Source: Arcanobacterium ihumii
Lineage (GTDB): Bacteria > Actinomycetota > Actinomycetes > Actinomycetales > Actinomycetaceae
Length of the DNA: 64,000 nucleotides
Direction: 5' to 3'
NCBI RefSeq assembly: GCF_900604515.1
Contig: NZ_UWOS01000001.1
Location: forward strand, 186,001-250,000
The notes below the pieces were generated by a model. The model saw only the letters and a list, made by a program, of their open reading frames with translations. It was not told the origin of the DNA and did not search any database. Below, piece by piece: positions 17,124 to 25,621 of the stretch (position 1 is its first letter; every line of letters starts with the position of its first letter). The translations under genes were made by a program, and so were the position numbers.

Positions 17124-17251
17124 GACCTGGCCTGCGCTAGCGCGGAGCCAGCGATCGACTTCGTTCGAGAGCTCGAGCGGCCGTCTCGGAGAGCAGCAGA
17201 AGCCTTCCTCGCCACGACTGGTGAGGTCTGCTTTCGGTTCTTCCTTGTCAT
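17108..17251 (-). CDS. Small basic conserved mobile-element protein
   Basis: 47 residues: starts MTRKNRKQTSPVVARKASAA and ends KSIAGSALAQ plus ARSKPRK. The pattern S-P-x-V-A-x-K-A-S...KS-A-x-SALAQ is shared with small proteins widespread on prophages and integrative elements whose function is unknown. A near-perfect SD (AGGAGGTGAAC, 5 bases before ATG) strongly supports translation. It is divergent from the ABC/restriction operon and is the first gene of the minus-strand module. A perfect hairpin overlaps its stop codon (17101-17123). Confidence 0.7.
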   Translation of the reverse strand: MTRKNRKQTSPVVARKASAALRDGRSSSRTKSIAGSALAQARSKPRK

Positions 17252-17474
17252 CGTTTGTTCACCTCCTGCCTAAGTCGATTGGGGCTAACTTGGCGGCGGC
17301 GCCGCCTTGTCAGCAGGTTCTCGATCACTGACTTCCATCGGCACGTCCGGTCTCGTCCGGGGTCTTACCCTGCGGTAGACTTGGTAAAGGGATTCTTCAC
17401 GTTCGCGTACCGATGTAGTCGTCGAGGACTTGTTTACAAGGTACGAATCGGCCCTACTCGAGCCGAGATGGAAT

Positions 17475-17502
17475 GTGAGAGAACCCGTGAGACTTTGTGA
17501 GA
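17475..17502 (+). repeat. Three GTGAGA direct repeats before the ABC-3C operon
   Basis: GTGAGA occurs at 17475, 17487 and 17497; the last two are part of a longer repeat GTGAGACTTT / GTGAGACTCT. They lie 24-50 bases before the first gene of the operon. Another dyad, CTTGT-TT-ACAAG, lies around 17427-17440. Either may be an operator for the XRE regulator encoded in the operon. Confidence 0.4.
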
Positions 17503-17525
17503 CTCTTGCATGGAGGGAGGTTGCG

Positions 17526-18668
17526 ATGAAGTTTTTCGAGTTCGCTGAGGCGATGCGCCCATTGGTTCCGGGCAAGCTTTCGCGCGCCCCTTACCTACGG
17601 GAACTTATTTCGATGTTCACTACCGTGACCGAAAACGAGTGGGGCACGAGGAACGATCCGATCACGGTCGTATCGGATTCAACATTGGATTCAATGACGT
17701 CTCGCGACAACGCGTTTACGAAGAAGTTGGCTCAAGCCATTCATTCGCGGCTGCGCATCGACAATTTCATCGACGTGATTCAAGACCTCGACGATGCAGC
17801 AAAGATGCTGATCGTTCACAACTTGGAGCAATTCGGATTGGGAACCAAGATTGATCAACTAGCATTCGATGCCGCAAATGAACTAGTCAATATCTTGCAC
17901 GAGAAGGCCAAGATCACCACTGACGATTCTGCGCTGCGACGAGAGATCCGTATTCACGCCGCTCTGGCGGCCTATCGGCAAGAGTTGCTGGTCCGGTCCA
18001 GAGGGTGTCAAGTGTGTGGCGCTTCTATGGTTACTGTGTCGAATGGGAAGTCCAAAGCCTCTCCGCAGATCGTCTTCCTTGATAGCGACACTCCCGAGCC
18101 ATCTCGGGATGACTTTGCCGTGCTTTGTCTTCCCTGCGGCGAGAAGTACCGCCTCGCCCATACCAAGGATGACGTGGCCGCCCTTCAGTACAGTAACTCT
18201 CGCCTACTGACACAACAGCAGCTGGGTGACGACCTGGCACCTTTGGACTTAGACAAGAAACTTGTCGACTTACTTCAACGCATCAAGGCTCTGCCGCGGG
18301 CTCAGCGAACATTCGACCCGAATTACATCGTTGTTCCACTCGAGCAAAAACTCACCGATGACGGTCTACTCTCGCGCTGCAGCGATGCCATGGCCATCTA
18401 CGAGCGCGTCATCCGACTAGAATCTCAAGCACTAGAAAGCACCGGTCAGTTCAGCTTCAACCGGATGAGAGCACAAATAAAGGCAGCTTGGTGGTCAATG
18501 ATCGACGCCGACCTGACTGAAGCTGAGATTTTCTCAAGACTGGCCATGTGGATCGCGGACCAGACCGGAGGCGACCAGTATGCCTCAGAGGTGCTCGTTG
18601 CCTACATGATTCAAATCTGCGAGCTCTTCAACCCCGAGGATCTAACAGGTAAGGTCTTGGCCGCATGA
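17526..18668 (+). CDS. ABC-3C-type effector protein with zinc ribbon
   Basis: A 380-residue protein that opens the operon. The ATG at 17526 has a strong SD (GGGAGGTTGCG); longer starts lack one. Residues 1-150 are mainly helical. C161-x2-C164 and C201-x2-C204 form a four-cysteine zinc ribbon with a long insertion (CQVCGAS...LCLPCGE). The C-terminus, IFSRLAMWIADQTGG..YASEVLVAYMIQICELF, resembles the shared C-terminal domain of three-component ABC conflict systems (pattern ..LvxwL....asxilvsYFIQnCEVF). In these systems the first protein carries the effector and is gated by the ABC ATPase. No known nuclease or protease motif is evident, so the effector activity is unknown. Its stop overlaps the next start (ATGA). 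Confidence 0.7.
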   Translation: MKFFEFAEAMRPLVPGKLSRAPYLRELISMFTTVTENEWGTRNDPITVVSDSTLDSMTSRDNAFTKKLAQAIHSRLRIDNFIDVIQDLDDAAKMLIVHNLEQFGLGTKIDQLAFDAANELVNILHEKAKITTDDSALRREIRIHAALAAYRQELLVRSRGCQVCGASMVTVSNGKSKASPQIVFLDSDTPEPSRDDFAVLCLPCGEKYRLAHTKDDVAALQYSNSRLLTQQQLGDDLAPLDLDKKLVDLLQRIKALPRAQRTFDPNYIVVPLEQKLTDDGLLSRCSDAMAIYERVIRLESQALESTGQFSFNRMRAQIKAAWWSMIDADLTEAEIFSRLAMWIADQTGGDQYASEVLVAYMIQICELFNPEDLTGKVLAA

Positions 18669-18895
18669 TTCGCCTCCCAAACAAGCTCTACACTTTCAAA
18701 GAATCCACCCTGGCCCTACTCCCACCTATCATGGCAACGCTTGAGATGGGCCTGATGCCTGTAGCGGAGTTGCGTGAAGAAGTTTGGCGCGACATTCCAT
18801 CTGCCACCGACTTCATCGAAGCACTCTCTCTTCTACTCGCACTAAGAGAGCTCATACTCGATGAGGATAAAGGGACGGTAGAATATGCTCGTTAG
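18665..18895 (+). CDS. ABC-3C middle component
   Basis: A 76-residue protein, MIRLPNKLYTFKESTLALLP followed by helices IMATLEMGLMPVAELREEVW and DFIEALSLLLALREL and a short beta end. The RLPNKLYxFKES start is the hallmark of small middle components of three-component ABC systems, which have a winged-helix-like fold and are thought to link the effector to the ATPase. It overlaps the effector by 4 bases and the ATPase by 11, so the three are produced together. Unlikely to act alone. Confidence 0.75.
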   Translation: MIRLPNKLYTFKESTLALLPPIMATLEMGLMPVAELREEVWRDIPSATDFIEALSLLLALRELILDEDKGTVEYAR

Positions 18896-20594
18896 ACTTT
18901 GGTCACCCGCGTTCAAGATCGATGGTAACTCAAGGGAACCGATCGAGTTTCGTCCTGGCTTGAACCTGGTCGAAGGTGGAGCTGAAGCTGAGAATTCCAT
19001 CGGGAAATCAACAGTTCTTGAAATCATTGACTTCGCATACGGTGGAAAGCGCTTTCTCTCATCCGATGCTGTTCGACTCCCACAAGCCGTCGGTCACCAC
19101 CCGATCTATTTCACGATCCGTCTCAGCGGAGTCGACTTCCACTACTCACGAGACACCTCGCGCCCCGACCTGATCCAGCCTTATATCGACAAGAATTGGA
19201 CTACTCCCGCTGGTGAAGCACTGGGTATCGATGAATATTTGAATCAGCTCCTCACCGCATATGGCTTGAACGAGCTAGGCACATCCTTTCGAGACCTTGT
19301 AGGACGTTTCTGCCGAGTCGATGTGTCGGAACTTTCCCTGCTTGACTACCCGCTAGCATCGGTGCCCCAGGAACCGGCGGCTAAGGGCGCAGCGGCACTA
19401 CTTCGGCTGCTCAACGTGTACCAAGAGATCGAAAAGACCCAACGGGCACTAACAAAAGCTCAGGATGAAAAGAAGCTCCTGAACTCAATGGCCAAGTCGA
19501 AACTTAGCCGGTACATCAGCATCACCAAGAAGGCGGAGCGCCAAGAGGCCGAGGATCTCCTCCAGGCCGCACGAAACGAACTCGCACGACACAAGGTAAA
19601 AGTCGATTTAGAGCTGTTCGAAGAACGCGACAAGGCCGAAGCCGAACAACAGCAACTCCGTGCACAATTGCGGCCAATCGAAACGAGTATTAACGCATTT
19701 CGGGGACGCCTGGCCGCCGTCAACGCAACCCTAAACGGCGAATCGCGTATTACAACAGACGATCTTGAGCACTTCTACGAGTACTTCCCCAATGCCAACA
19801 AGGAACTCCTCGAGACCGTCGAGATGTACCATCACAAACTCGTTGGCATCTTGCGCGAGCAGTTGCTCGAACAACAGCAACTCTATGAGACCAGCATTGC
19901 CGCACTGCAAGCTCAGGCGTCGCGCGTGATAAGCAGCATCCACGCCCTTGGAGAGAGCGTCGAGCTGGATGATGAGATCTACCAAGAAAGTGGGGAGCTG
20001 GTAGCCACGATTCGCCAGTACGAGCAACAAATCGAGATGTTCGACAAGACTCAAGCCATCGAAGCGCGGCGGAAAGAACTCAAGGCAGAGCTTGAGCAGG
20101 CAATCCCCAGAAAGCTCAACTCACTTGCCGCAGCCATTAATGACGAGATGCGTGAGTTCAATCGTGCCCTGTACCCAGACACCAAACGGCTCCCGCCGAT
20201 CTTGTCGTTCAAACTCGGCCGAAACGCGGTCACCTACGACTTCGATCACAACGGGGACACCGGTGCGGGCAACAAGTCCAAGAACCTCATACTTCTAGAT
20301 CTGGCGATACTTCAATTGACGCCACTGCCGTTCCTCATTCACGACTCCGCACTCACTAAGCAAATCGCATTCGATCCCGTACGCAATCTGCTATCGCTGT
20401 ACGAGGAGACCAGACATCTCGAGAGCCAGGCAGACGAGCCCAAACAGGTGTTCTACTCGTTTGATGCGGCTAAAGCATACGGCGAAACCGCCCTTGGATC
20501 TGTCGAGAATACTCGTGTGATCAAGCTCGGCGAAGGACCGCACGCACTCTATGGCTTTACTTGGAATGTTGAAAAGGAAGGCGCAAACAAATGA
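18885..20594 (+). CDS. DUF2326 ABC/SMC-like ATPase of ABC-3C system
   Basis: A 569-residue SMC/RecN-like ATPase. The P-loop is GGAEAENSIGKST (~31-43), a DUF2326-type variant with Ser-Ile before GKST. Residues ~165-410 are long coiled coil (AERQEAEDLLQAARNELARHK and similar). The C-terminal half of the head domain contains GNKSKNLILLDLAILQL (signature-like region and Walker B-like LILLDLA) and FLIHDSALTKQIAFDP, the DUF2326 hallmark. In three-component systems such ATPases sense an invader or DNA state and release the effector. Its coding overlaps the middle component upstream and the XRE gene downstream (ATGA). Confidence 0.85.
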   Translation: MLVRLWSPAFKIDGNSREPIEFRPGLNLVEGGAEAENSIGKSTVLEIIDFAYGGKRFLSSDAVRLPQAVGHHPIYFTIRLSGVDFHYSRDTSRPDLIQPYIDKNWTTPAGEALGIDEYLNQLLTAYGLNELGTSFRDLVGRFCRVDVSELSLLDYPLASVPQEPAAKGAAALLRLLNVYQEIEKTQRALTKAQDEKKLLNSMAKSKLSRYISITKKAERQEAEDLLQAARNELARHKVKVDLELFEERDKAEAEQQQLRAQLRPIETSINAFRGRLAAVNATLNGESRITTDDLEHFYEYFPNANKELLETVEMYHHKLVGILREQLLEQQQLYETSIAALQAQASRVISSIHALGESVELDDEIYQESGELVATIRQYEQQIEMFDKTQAIEARRKELKAELEQAIPRKLNSLAAAINDEMREFNRALYPDTKRLPPILSFKLGRNAVTYDFDHNGDTGAGNKSKNLILLDLAILQLTPLPFLIHDSALTKQIAFDPVRNLLSLYEETRHLESQADEPKQVFYSFDAAKAYGETALGSVENTRVIKLGEGPHALYGFTWNVEKEGANK

Positions 20595-20812
20595 GCTACA
20601 CCTTCAAGCCACTGTGGAAGCTTCTCATCGATAAGGAAATGACCCGCGAGCAACTACGCAAGAAGACCAATCTCTCCTCAGCTACGATGGCGAAACTTGC
20701 CAAAGATGGGAACGTAACAATCGAGGTCCTCGCCAGACTCTACCTTGAACTAGGTGTCCAGCTCACTGATATTTGCCGTATTGACGAAAAGAAGGGAAAA
20801 GCCAATGGCTAG
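20591..20812 (+). CDS. XRE/Cro-family regulator
   Basis: A 73-residue DNA-binding protein made of one helix-turn-helix domain: WKLLIDKEMTREQLRKKTNLSSATMAKLAKDGNVTIEVLARLYLEL, where REQLRKKTNLSSATMAKLA is the HTH. This HTH_26 type is common as an autoregulator of restriction or toxin operons. It sits between the ABC-3C genes and hsdR, overlapping the ATPase by 4 bases and hsdR by 8. That position suggests it controls the whole operon or delays restriction; its operator may be the GTGAGA repeats at 17475-17502. Confidence 0.85.
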   Translation: MSYTFKPLWKLLIDKEMTREQLRKKTNLSSATMAKLAKDGNVTIEVLARLYLELGVQLTDICRIDEKKGKANG

Positions 20813-23800
20813 AGATTTCAACGAAGCAACACGCGTTCAAATGCCTGCCCTTGTCCACTTGGCGCGACTTGGATACGTCTACGCTGGCAGATTCCACGAA
20901 CGCGACGCAGGTATACACTTCGATGCCGACACCAACATTCTCATCGAAGTGTTCAAGAAACAGTTTGCCCTTCTTAATCCGGAACACACTGGGTCAGCGG
21001 AAGAAACCTTGCGCACCATACGACAGGAGCTAGACAATGACGACCTCGGCCGAAGCTTTTACGAACGACTTACCAGCGTCTCCCCTGTTCGGCTAATCGA
21101 CTTTGACAATCCCGCAAACAACGACTTCCGATTCACCGCGGAATTCACGTGCAAGAACGGAGACGACAGCTTTCGTCCCGACATCACTCTTTTCGTAAAC
21201 GGTCTACCCCTTGCTTTCATTGAGGTAAAGCGTCCCCACAACCAGGGTGGCATGGTGGCGGAGAGTGAGCGAATGAACCGTGGACGCTTCCCCAACAGAA
21301 AGTTCCGACGGTTCATCAACATTACACAGCTGATGATCTTCTCCAACAACATGGAGTACGACGCACAAGGAGGCATCACCCCAATCCAGGGAGTGTTCTA
21401 CTGCACCTCCGCACGAGCGAAAACGAAGTTCTCAACCTTCCGCGAGGAAAACCCCCGCAATACATCCATTCCGCCGTACAATCAACACTACCCCTACCTT
21501 CCGGTCGATCCCGCCGTCGAAAAGCAGGTCCTTTCCGACTTCAACGCACAGGTTATCCACACCACCGTCGAATATCAGACAAACCTGGGCATTAACACGC
21601 CCACAAACAGGGTACTCACTTCGATGTGCTCGCCAGAACGGCTGCTGTTCCTAATCAGGTACGGTATCGCCTACGTTCGCATGGACAAAGAAGTCGACGG
21701 AAGGATCGAATCCACTGATCAAAAGCACATCATGCGCTACCAGCAGATGTTTGCCTCCCTAGCCATTCGCGAGAAACTCAAAGACGGAATCACCTCTGGC
21801 GTTATCTGGCACACACAAGGAAGCGGCAAGACTGCACTGTCGTACAACCTCAACGGTGTTCTCACTGATTACTTCGCTAACCAGAACAAGGTTGCCAAGT
21901 TCTACTTCATCGTCGATCGACTCGATCTACTAGAACAGGCAAGCCAAGAATTTGAAGCACGCGGGCTTTCTGTCAAAACTGCCAACTCCCGCGAAGAGCT
22001 CATGGAGCAGTTCCGCACCAACCAGTCACTTGAGGGGAATACTGGCAAACGGGAGATCACCGTCGTTAACATCCAGCGTTTTGCCGAAGACAAAGCTCGA
22101 GTGGATTTGTCTGGCTACGCGACCAACCTGCAACGCATCTTCATCATCGACGAAGCGCATCGTGGCTACAACCCAGTCGGCAGCTTCCTAGCAAATCTCT
22201 TTGAAGCAGACCCGAGCTCCATCAAGATCGCGCTCACGGGTACACCTTTATTGCGTGAGGAACGCGCTTCGTGGAAGATCTTCGGCGACTACTTGCATAC
22301 CTACTACTACGACAAGTCGATTCAAGATGGCTACACCCTAAAAATCATTCGAGAAGACATCGAAACTACCTATCGTGAGCGGCTCTCTGAGATCTACGAC
22401 TCCATCGAAAACCTCGTTCAAAAGAAAGACGTTCCAAAGAACGAGATCGTAGAACATGACAAGTACGTCAAGGAACTCCTCCACTACATCCTCAGCGACT
22501 TCACCAACTTCCGCATTATCCAAGGCGATGACACTCTAGGCGCGATGATCATTTGTGAGACCGCGGAGCAGGCTCGCAAGCTTTATGCCTACTTCGACGA
22601 AGTCCAGGCACAGTACAACGTCAGCTCATCACACCCGATCTCGCTCAAAGCAGGACTCATCCTCCATGATTTCCAAGACAAAGAAACCCGCACTCAAACG
22701 GTCACAAACTTCAAGAAGAACATGACCGTCGACGTCCTGATAGTGTTCAACATGCTCTTGACCGGCTTCGATGCACCCCGCCTCAAGCGCCTGTATCTCG
22801 GTCGTCGCCTCAAGGACCACAACCTGCTGCAGGCACTCACGCGAGTCAACCGACCCTACAAGGACCTGCGCTACGGTTTTGTCGTCGATTTCGCTGACAT
22901 CAAGGCGAACTTCGAGGACACCAATCGCGCCTATCTCCACGAGCTCAACCGCTTCAACGACCCCGACGAAACAGGTGATGATTCAGGTCAGGACGCATTC
23001 GCCACCATCCTTGAAGACCCCGAAGAGCTGATCGAACGAGTCGAAACCGCACGTCAACACCTGTTCAACTACGACCTCGATAACGCCGAGGTATTCTCCA
23101 GTCAGATCTCTGTCATTGAGGATAAAACCGAGCTGATCGAACTGCGCAAGTCACTGCTATCAATCCGAGAATCATTCAATGTCGCCCGCACTTTTGGTGA
23201 TGACGAGCTCAAGGCCGAGATGGATGCACTCAAGATTGACCGACTCCCTGAGCTGCTCTCTGAGGTCGAGCGCGCCATCATGATTTTCAATCAGAAGGAA
23301 GCCTTCCACAACTCTGATGAAACCTCCCGTGCCATCAATGAAGCCATGCAGGAAATCGAGTTCAACTTCCGTCTCAAAGACAGTGAAGAAATGCGCCTCG
23401 CCACTGGTGCTGAGCAAGAACTCCAAAGCAAGTGGCAACGCACAATTCAAGCTTTCACTGAGAACATCGATCAGGAAGACCCGAAATACATCACGCTCAA
23501 AGACGCATTCATGCAGCGCTTTAAGGAGCGCGGGTTTGTGATTGACAGCTTCACAGACTTTGATGAGGAATCGCGTGCCCTCGATGAAGTATATAAGAAA
23601 CTAGTCGAGCTTCAACGTCAGAACAACACTCTCCGAGCAAAGTACCGAGGAGACGCTAAATTCGTTCGAATCCACAAACGAATCCGTGAAGAGAACGAAC
23701 GACGTAAAACTGTTGGGAAGGCTCCGATCGTGGCCGCATACGACGAGAAGATCCTGTCTTTCCTCGAAGCGATCAAGACCAACATCGATGATCGTGTCTA

Positions 23801-23978
23801 TGACCGCAGCGACATCCTAAAGAAGGACGCCTACTTCGAGCAGACAGTCATGCAACAGCTCGCCACTGGGCTTAATGAACTTGGCTTTACCTCCGATAGG
23901 AGCGATCGTCAGTTCATGCAGCAGCGCATCGCACGCCAATATCTCGACCAGTACAACGCAACCTACCTAGCCGCATAA
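20805..23978 (+). CDS. hsdR: Type I restriction enzyme, R subunit
   Basis: A 1057-residue motor-nuclease subunit. The start MARDFNEATRVQ at 20805 has a GAAGGG SD and overlaps the XRE gene. The N-terminal PD-(D/E)xK nuclease reads SFRPDITLFVNGLPLAFIEVK (D about 127, ExK about 141-143). The helicase has Walker A HTQGSGKTAL (~337-346) and motif II IDEAHRG (~448), with later motifs LTGTPLL, FNMLLTGFDAPRLKRLYLG and LLQALTRVNRPY. The C-terminal ~300 residues are helical and bind HsdM/HsdS. With HsdM and HsdS it cuts unmethylated foreign DNA after ATP-driven translocation. Length is normal and all key residues are present, so it looks functional. Confidence 0.93.
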   Translation: MARDFNEATRVQMPALVHLARLGYVYAGRFHERDAGIHFDADTNILIEVFKKQFALLNPEHTGSAEETLRTIRQELDNDDLGRSFYERLTSVSPVRLIDFDNPANNDFRFTAEFTCKNGDDSFRPDITLFVNGLPLAFIEVKRPHNQGGMVAESERMNRGRFPNRKFRRFINITQLMIFSNNMEYDAQGGITPIQGVFYCTSARAKTKFSTFREENPRNTSIPPYNQHYPYLPVDPAVEKQVLSDFNAQVIHTTVEYQTNLGINTPTNRVLTSMCSPERLLFLIRYGIAYVRMDKEVDGRIESTDQKHIMRYQQMFASLAIREKLKDGITSGVIWHTQGSGKTALSYNLNGVLTDYFANQNKVAKFYFIVDRLDLLEQASQEFEARGLSVKTANSREELMEQFRTNQSLEGNTGKREITVVNIQRFAEDKARVDLSGYATNLQRIFIIDEAHRGYNPVGSFLANLFEADPSSIKIALTGTPLLREERASWKIFGDYLHTYYYDKSIQDGYTLKIIREDIETTYRERLSEIYDSIENLVQKKDVPKNEIVEHDKYVKELLHYILSDFTNFRIIQGDDTLGAMIICETAEQARKLYAYFDEVQAQYNVSSSHPISLKAGLILHDFQDKETRTQTVTNFKKNMTVDVLIVFNMLLTGFDAPRLKRLYLGRRLKDHNLLQALTRVNRPYKDLRYGFVVDFADIKANFEDTNRAYLHELNRFNDPDETGDDSGQDAFATILEDPEELIERVETARQHLFNYDLDNAEVFSSQISVIEDKTELIELRKSLLSIRESFNVARTFGDDELKAEMDALKIDRLPELLSEVERAIMIFNQKEAFHNSDETSRAINEAMQEIEFNFRLKDSEEMRLATGAEQELQSKWQRTIQAFTENIDQEDPKYITLKDAFMQRFKERGFVIDSFTDFDEESRALDEVYKKLVELQRQNNTLRAKYRGDAKFVRIHKRIREENERRKTVGKAPIVAAYDEKILSFLEAIKTNIDDRVYDRSDILKKDAYFEQTVMQQLATGLNELGFTSDRSDRQFMQQRIARQYLDQYNATYLAA

Positions 23979-23992
23979 GCCGAAGGACACCA

Positions 23993-25621
23993 ATGAACAT
24001 TGAAATCAAACAACGCACAATCGACCTGATCGACGCACTCAAGTCGACGTGCCAGTCCTACGGGCTCGGCAATGACGGCAACGAATACAAGATCATCACC
24101 CAGGTATTCCTTTACAAGTTCTTGAATGACAAGTTCGGTTATGAGATCAAGAATTTGCGTTCAGCAATAGCTCAGGCAGAGAGCTGGGAGATTGCCTATT
24201 CGGCACTGAGCGAAATCGAACGTCTCGACCTACTCGATGAACTATCTCCCGACGTTCCTCGACTCCAACCGCATCATCTAATTTCGCATTTGTGGAACCA
24301 GCAGACAAAAGGCGACTTTGACCTTATTTTCGATTCCACAATGTTGGATATTGCCGATAAAAATGTTTCGATCTTCTCAACACAAACAATTGAGAAGACC
24401 AAAATCCCACTATTTGAAAAACTCACTGACTTCATTACGGATGAAGCACAGCGTGCACCCTTCGCACGTGCACTTGTCGACAAGCTTGTTAATTTTACTT
24501 TCGAAGAGGCTTTCGACGAGCACTACGATTTTTTTGCTGCAATTTTTGAATACCTAATCAAGGACTACAACACCGCCGGTGGCGGGAAGTATGCCGAGTA
24601 TTATACGCCGCATGCTATCGCCACCATTATGGCTCGCCTCCTAGTCGGCGACGACTCGGACCTCCACAACATCGAGGTCTACGATCCCTCCGCTGGCACC
24701 GGTACCCTGCTCATGGCATTGAGTCACCAGATTGGCGAGGACAGATGCACAATCTTCGCACAAGACATCTCACAGCGAAGCAACAAGATGCTGAAGCTCA
24801 ATCTGATTCTGAACGGTCTTGTGTCCTCATTGGATCACATCGTGCAGGGGGACACTCTACTTAGCCCGTACCACAAGACCGACGACGGGACGGGTATCAG
24901 ACAATTCGACTTTGTAGTCTCAAACCCTCCTTTTAAGATGGATTTCTCGGATACCCGTGAAGGACTAGCTGCGATGCCAGCTCGCTTTTGGGGAGGGATA
25001 CCAAAGGTTCCGAACAAGAAGAAGGAGTCGATGGCGATCTACACCCTCTTCATTCAACATGTCATCAATTCGTTGAAATCGACCGGAAGAGGAGCAATCG
25101 TCGTTCCCACTGGTTTCCTATCCGCCAAGACGGGCGTTGAGAGGACCGTGCTCAAACACTTGGTAGACGAGCGCATTGTGAGCGGCGCAGTAAGTATGCC
25201 AGCTAACGTATTCGCTAACACCGGTACAAATGTTTCCGTTTTATTCTTTGATAATTCACGCACAAACGATGACATCGTGTTAGTCGACGCCTCAAGTCTT
25301 GGTGAAGAATACAAGGAAAACAACAACAAGAAGAGGCGTTTACGCCCCGAGGAGATTGAACGGATAGTCGACGCGTTTAGGCGACGCGAAGCAATCGACG
25401 ATTTTTCAGTCACCGTCACATACGAGGCCGTGGTTGAAAAGAAGTACACCCTAGCCCCGGGTCAATTCTTTGACGTCAAGGTACAGCACCTCGACCTTAC
25501 GCAAGAAGAGTTCTCTTCTAGAATGGCGGAGTTTGAATCGACCCTCGGCCAATTGTTTCAAGAGAGCGCTGATATCCGTAAAGATCTTCTCGACCGATTG
25601 GAAATGGTGAAATATGAATAG
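23993..25621 (+). CDS. hsdM: Type I restriction-modification, M subunit
   Basis: A 542-residue N6-adenine DNA methyltransferase subunit. The N-terminal ~165 residues form the HsdM helical domain (KSTCQSYGLGNDGNEYKIIT..FLYKFLNDKFG). In the N6_Mtase domain the SAM-binding motif is DPSAGTGTLL (~232-241), after KYAEYYTPHAIATIMARLL, and the catalytic motif IV is VVSNPPFKMDF (~308-318). It methylates one adenine on each strand of the target set by HsdS, protecting the host. It starts 14 bases after hsdR and overlaps hsdS by 8 bases. Intact. Confidence 0.94.
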   Translation: MNIEIKQRTIDLIDALKSTCQSYGLGNDGNEYKIITQVFLYKFLNDKFGYEIKNLRSAIAQAESWEIAYSALSEIERLDLLDELSPDVPRLQPHHLISHLWNQQTKGDFDLIFDSTMLDIADKNVSIFSTQTIEKTKIPLFEKLTDFITDEAQRAPFARALVDKLVNFTFEEAFDEHYDFFAAIFEYLIKDYNTAGGGKYAEYYTPHAIATIMARLLVGDDSDLHNIEVYDPSAGTGTLLMALSHQIGEDRCTIFAQDISQRSNKMLKLNLILNGLVSSLDHIVQGDTLLSPYHKTDDGTGIRQFDFVVSNPPFKMDFSDTREGLAAMPARFWGGIPKVPNKKKESMAIYTLFIQHVINSLKSTGRGAIVVPTGFLSAKTGVERTVLKHLVDERIVSGAVSMPANVFANTGTNVSVLFFDNSRTNDDIVLVDASSLGEEYKENNNKKRRLRPEEIERIVDAFRRREAIDDFSVTVTYEAVVEKKYTLAPGQFFDVKVQHLDLTQEEFSSRMAEFESTLGQLFQESADIRKDLLDRLEMVKYE

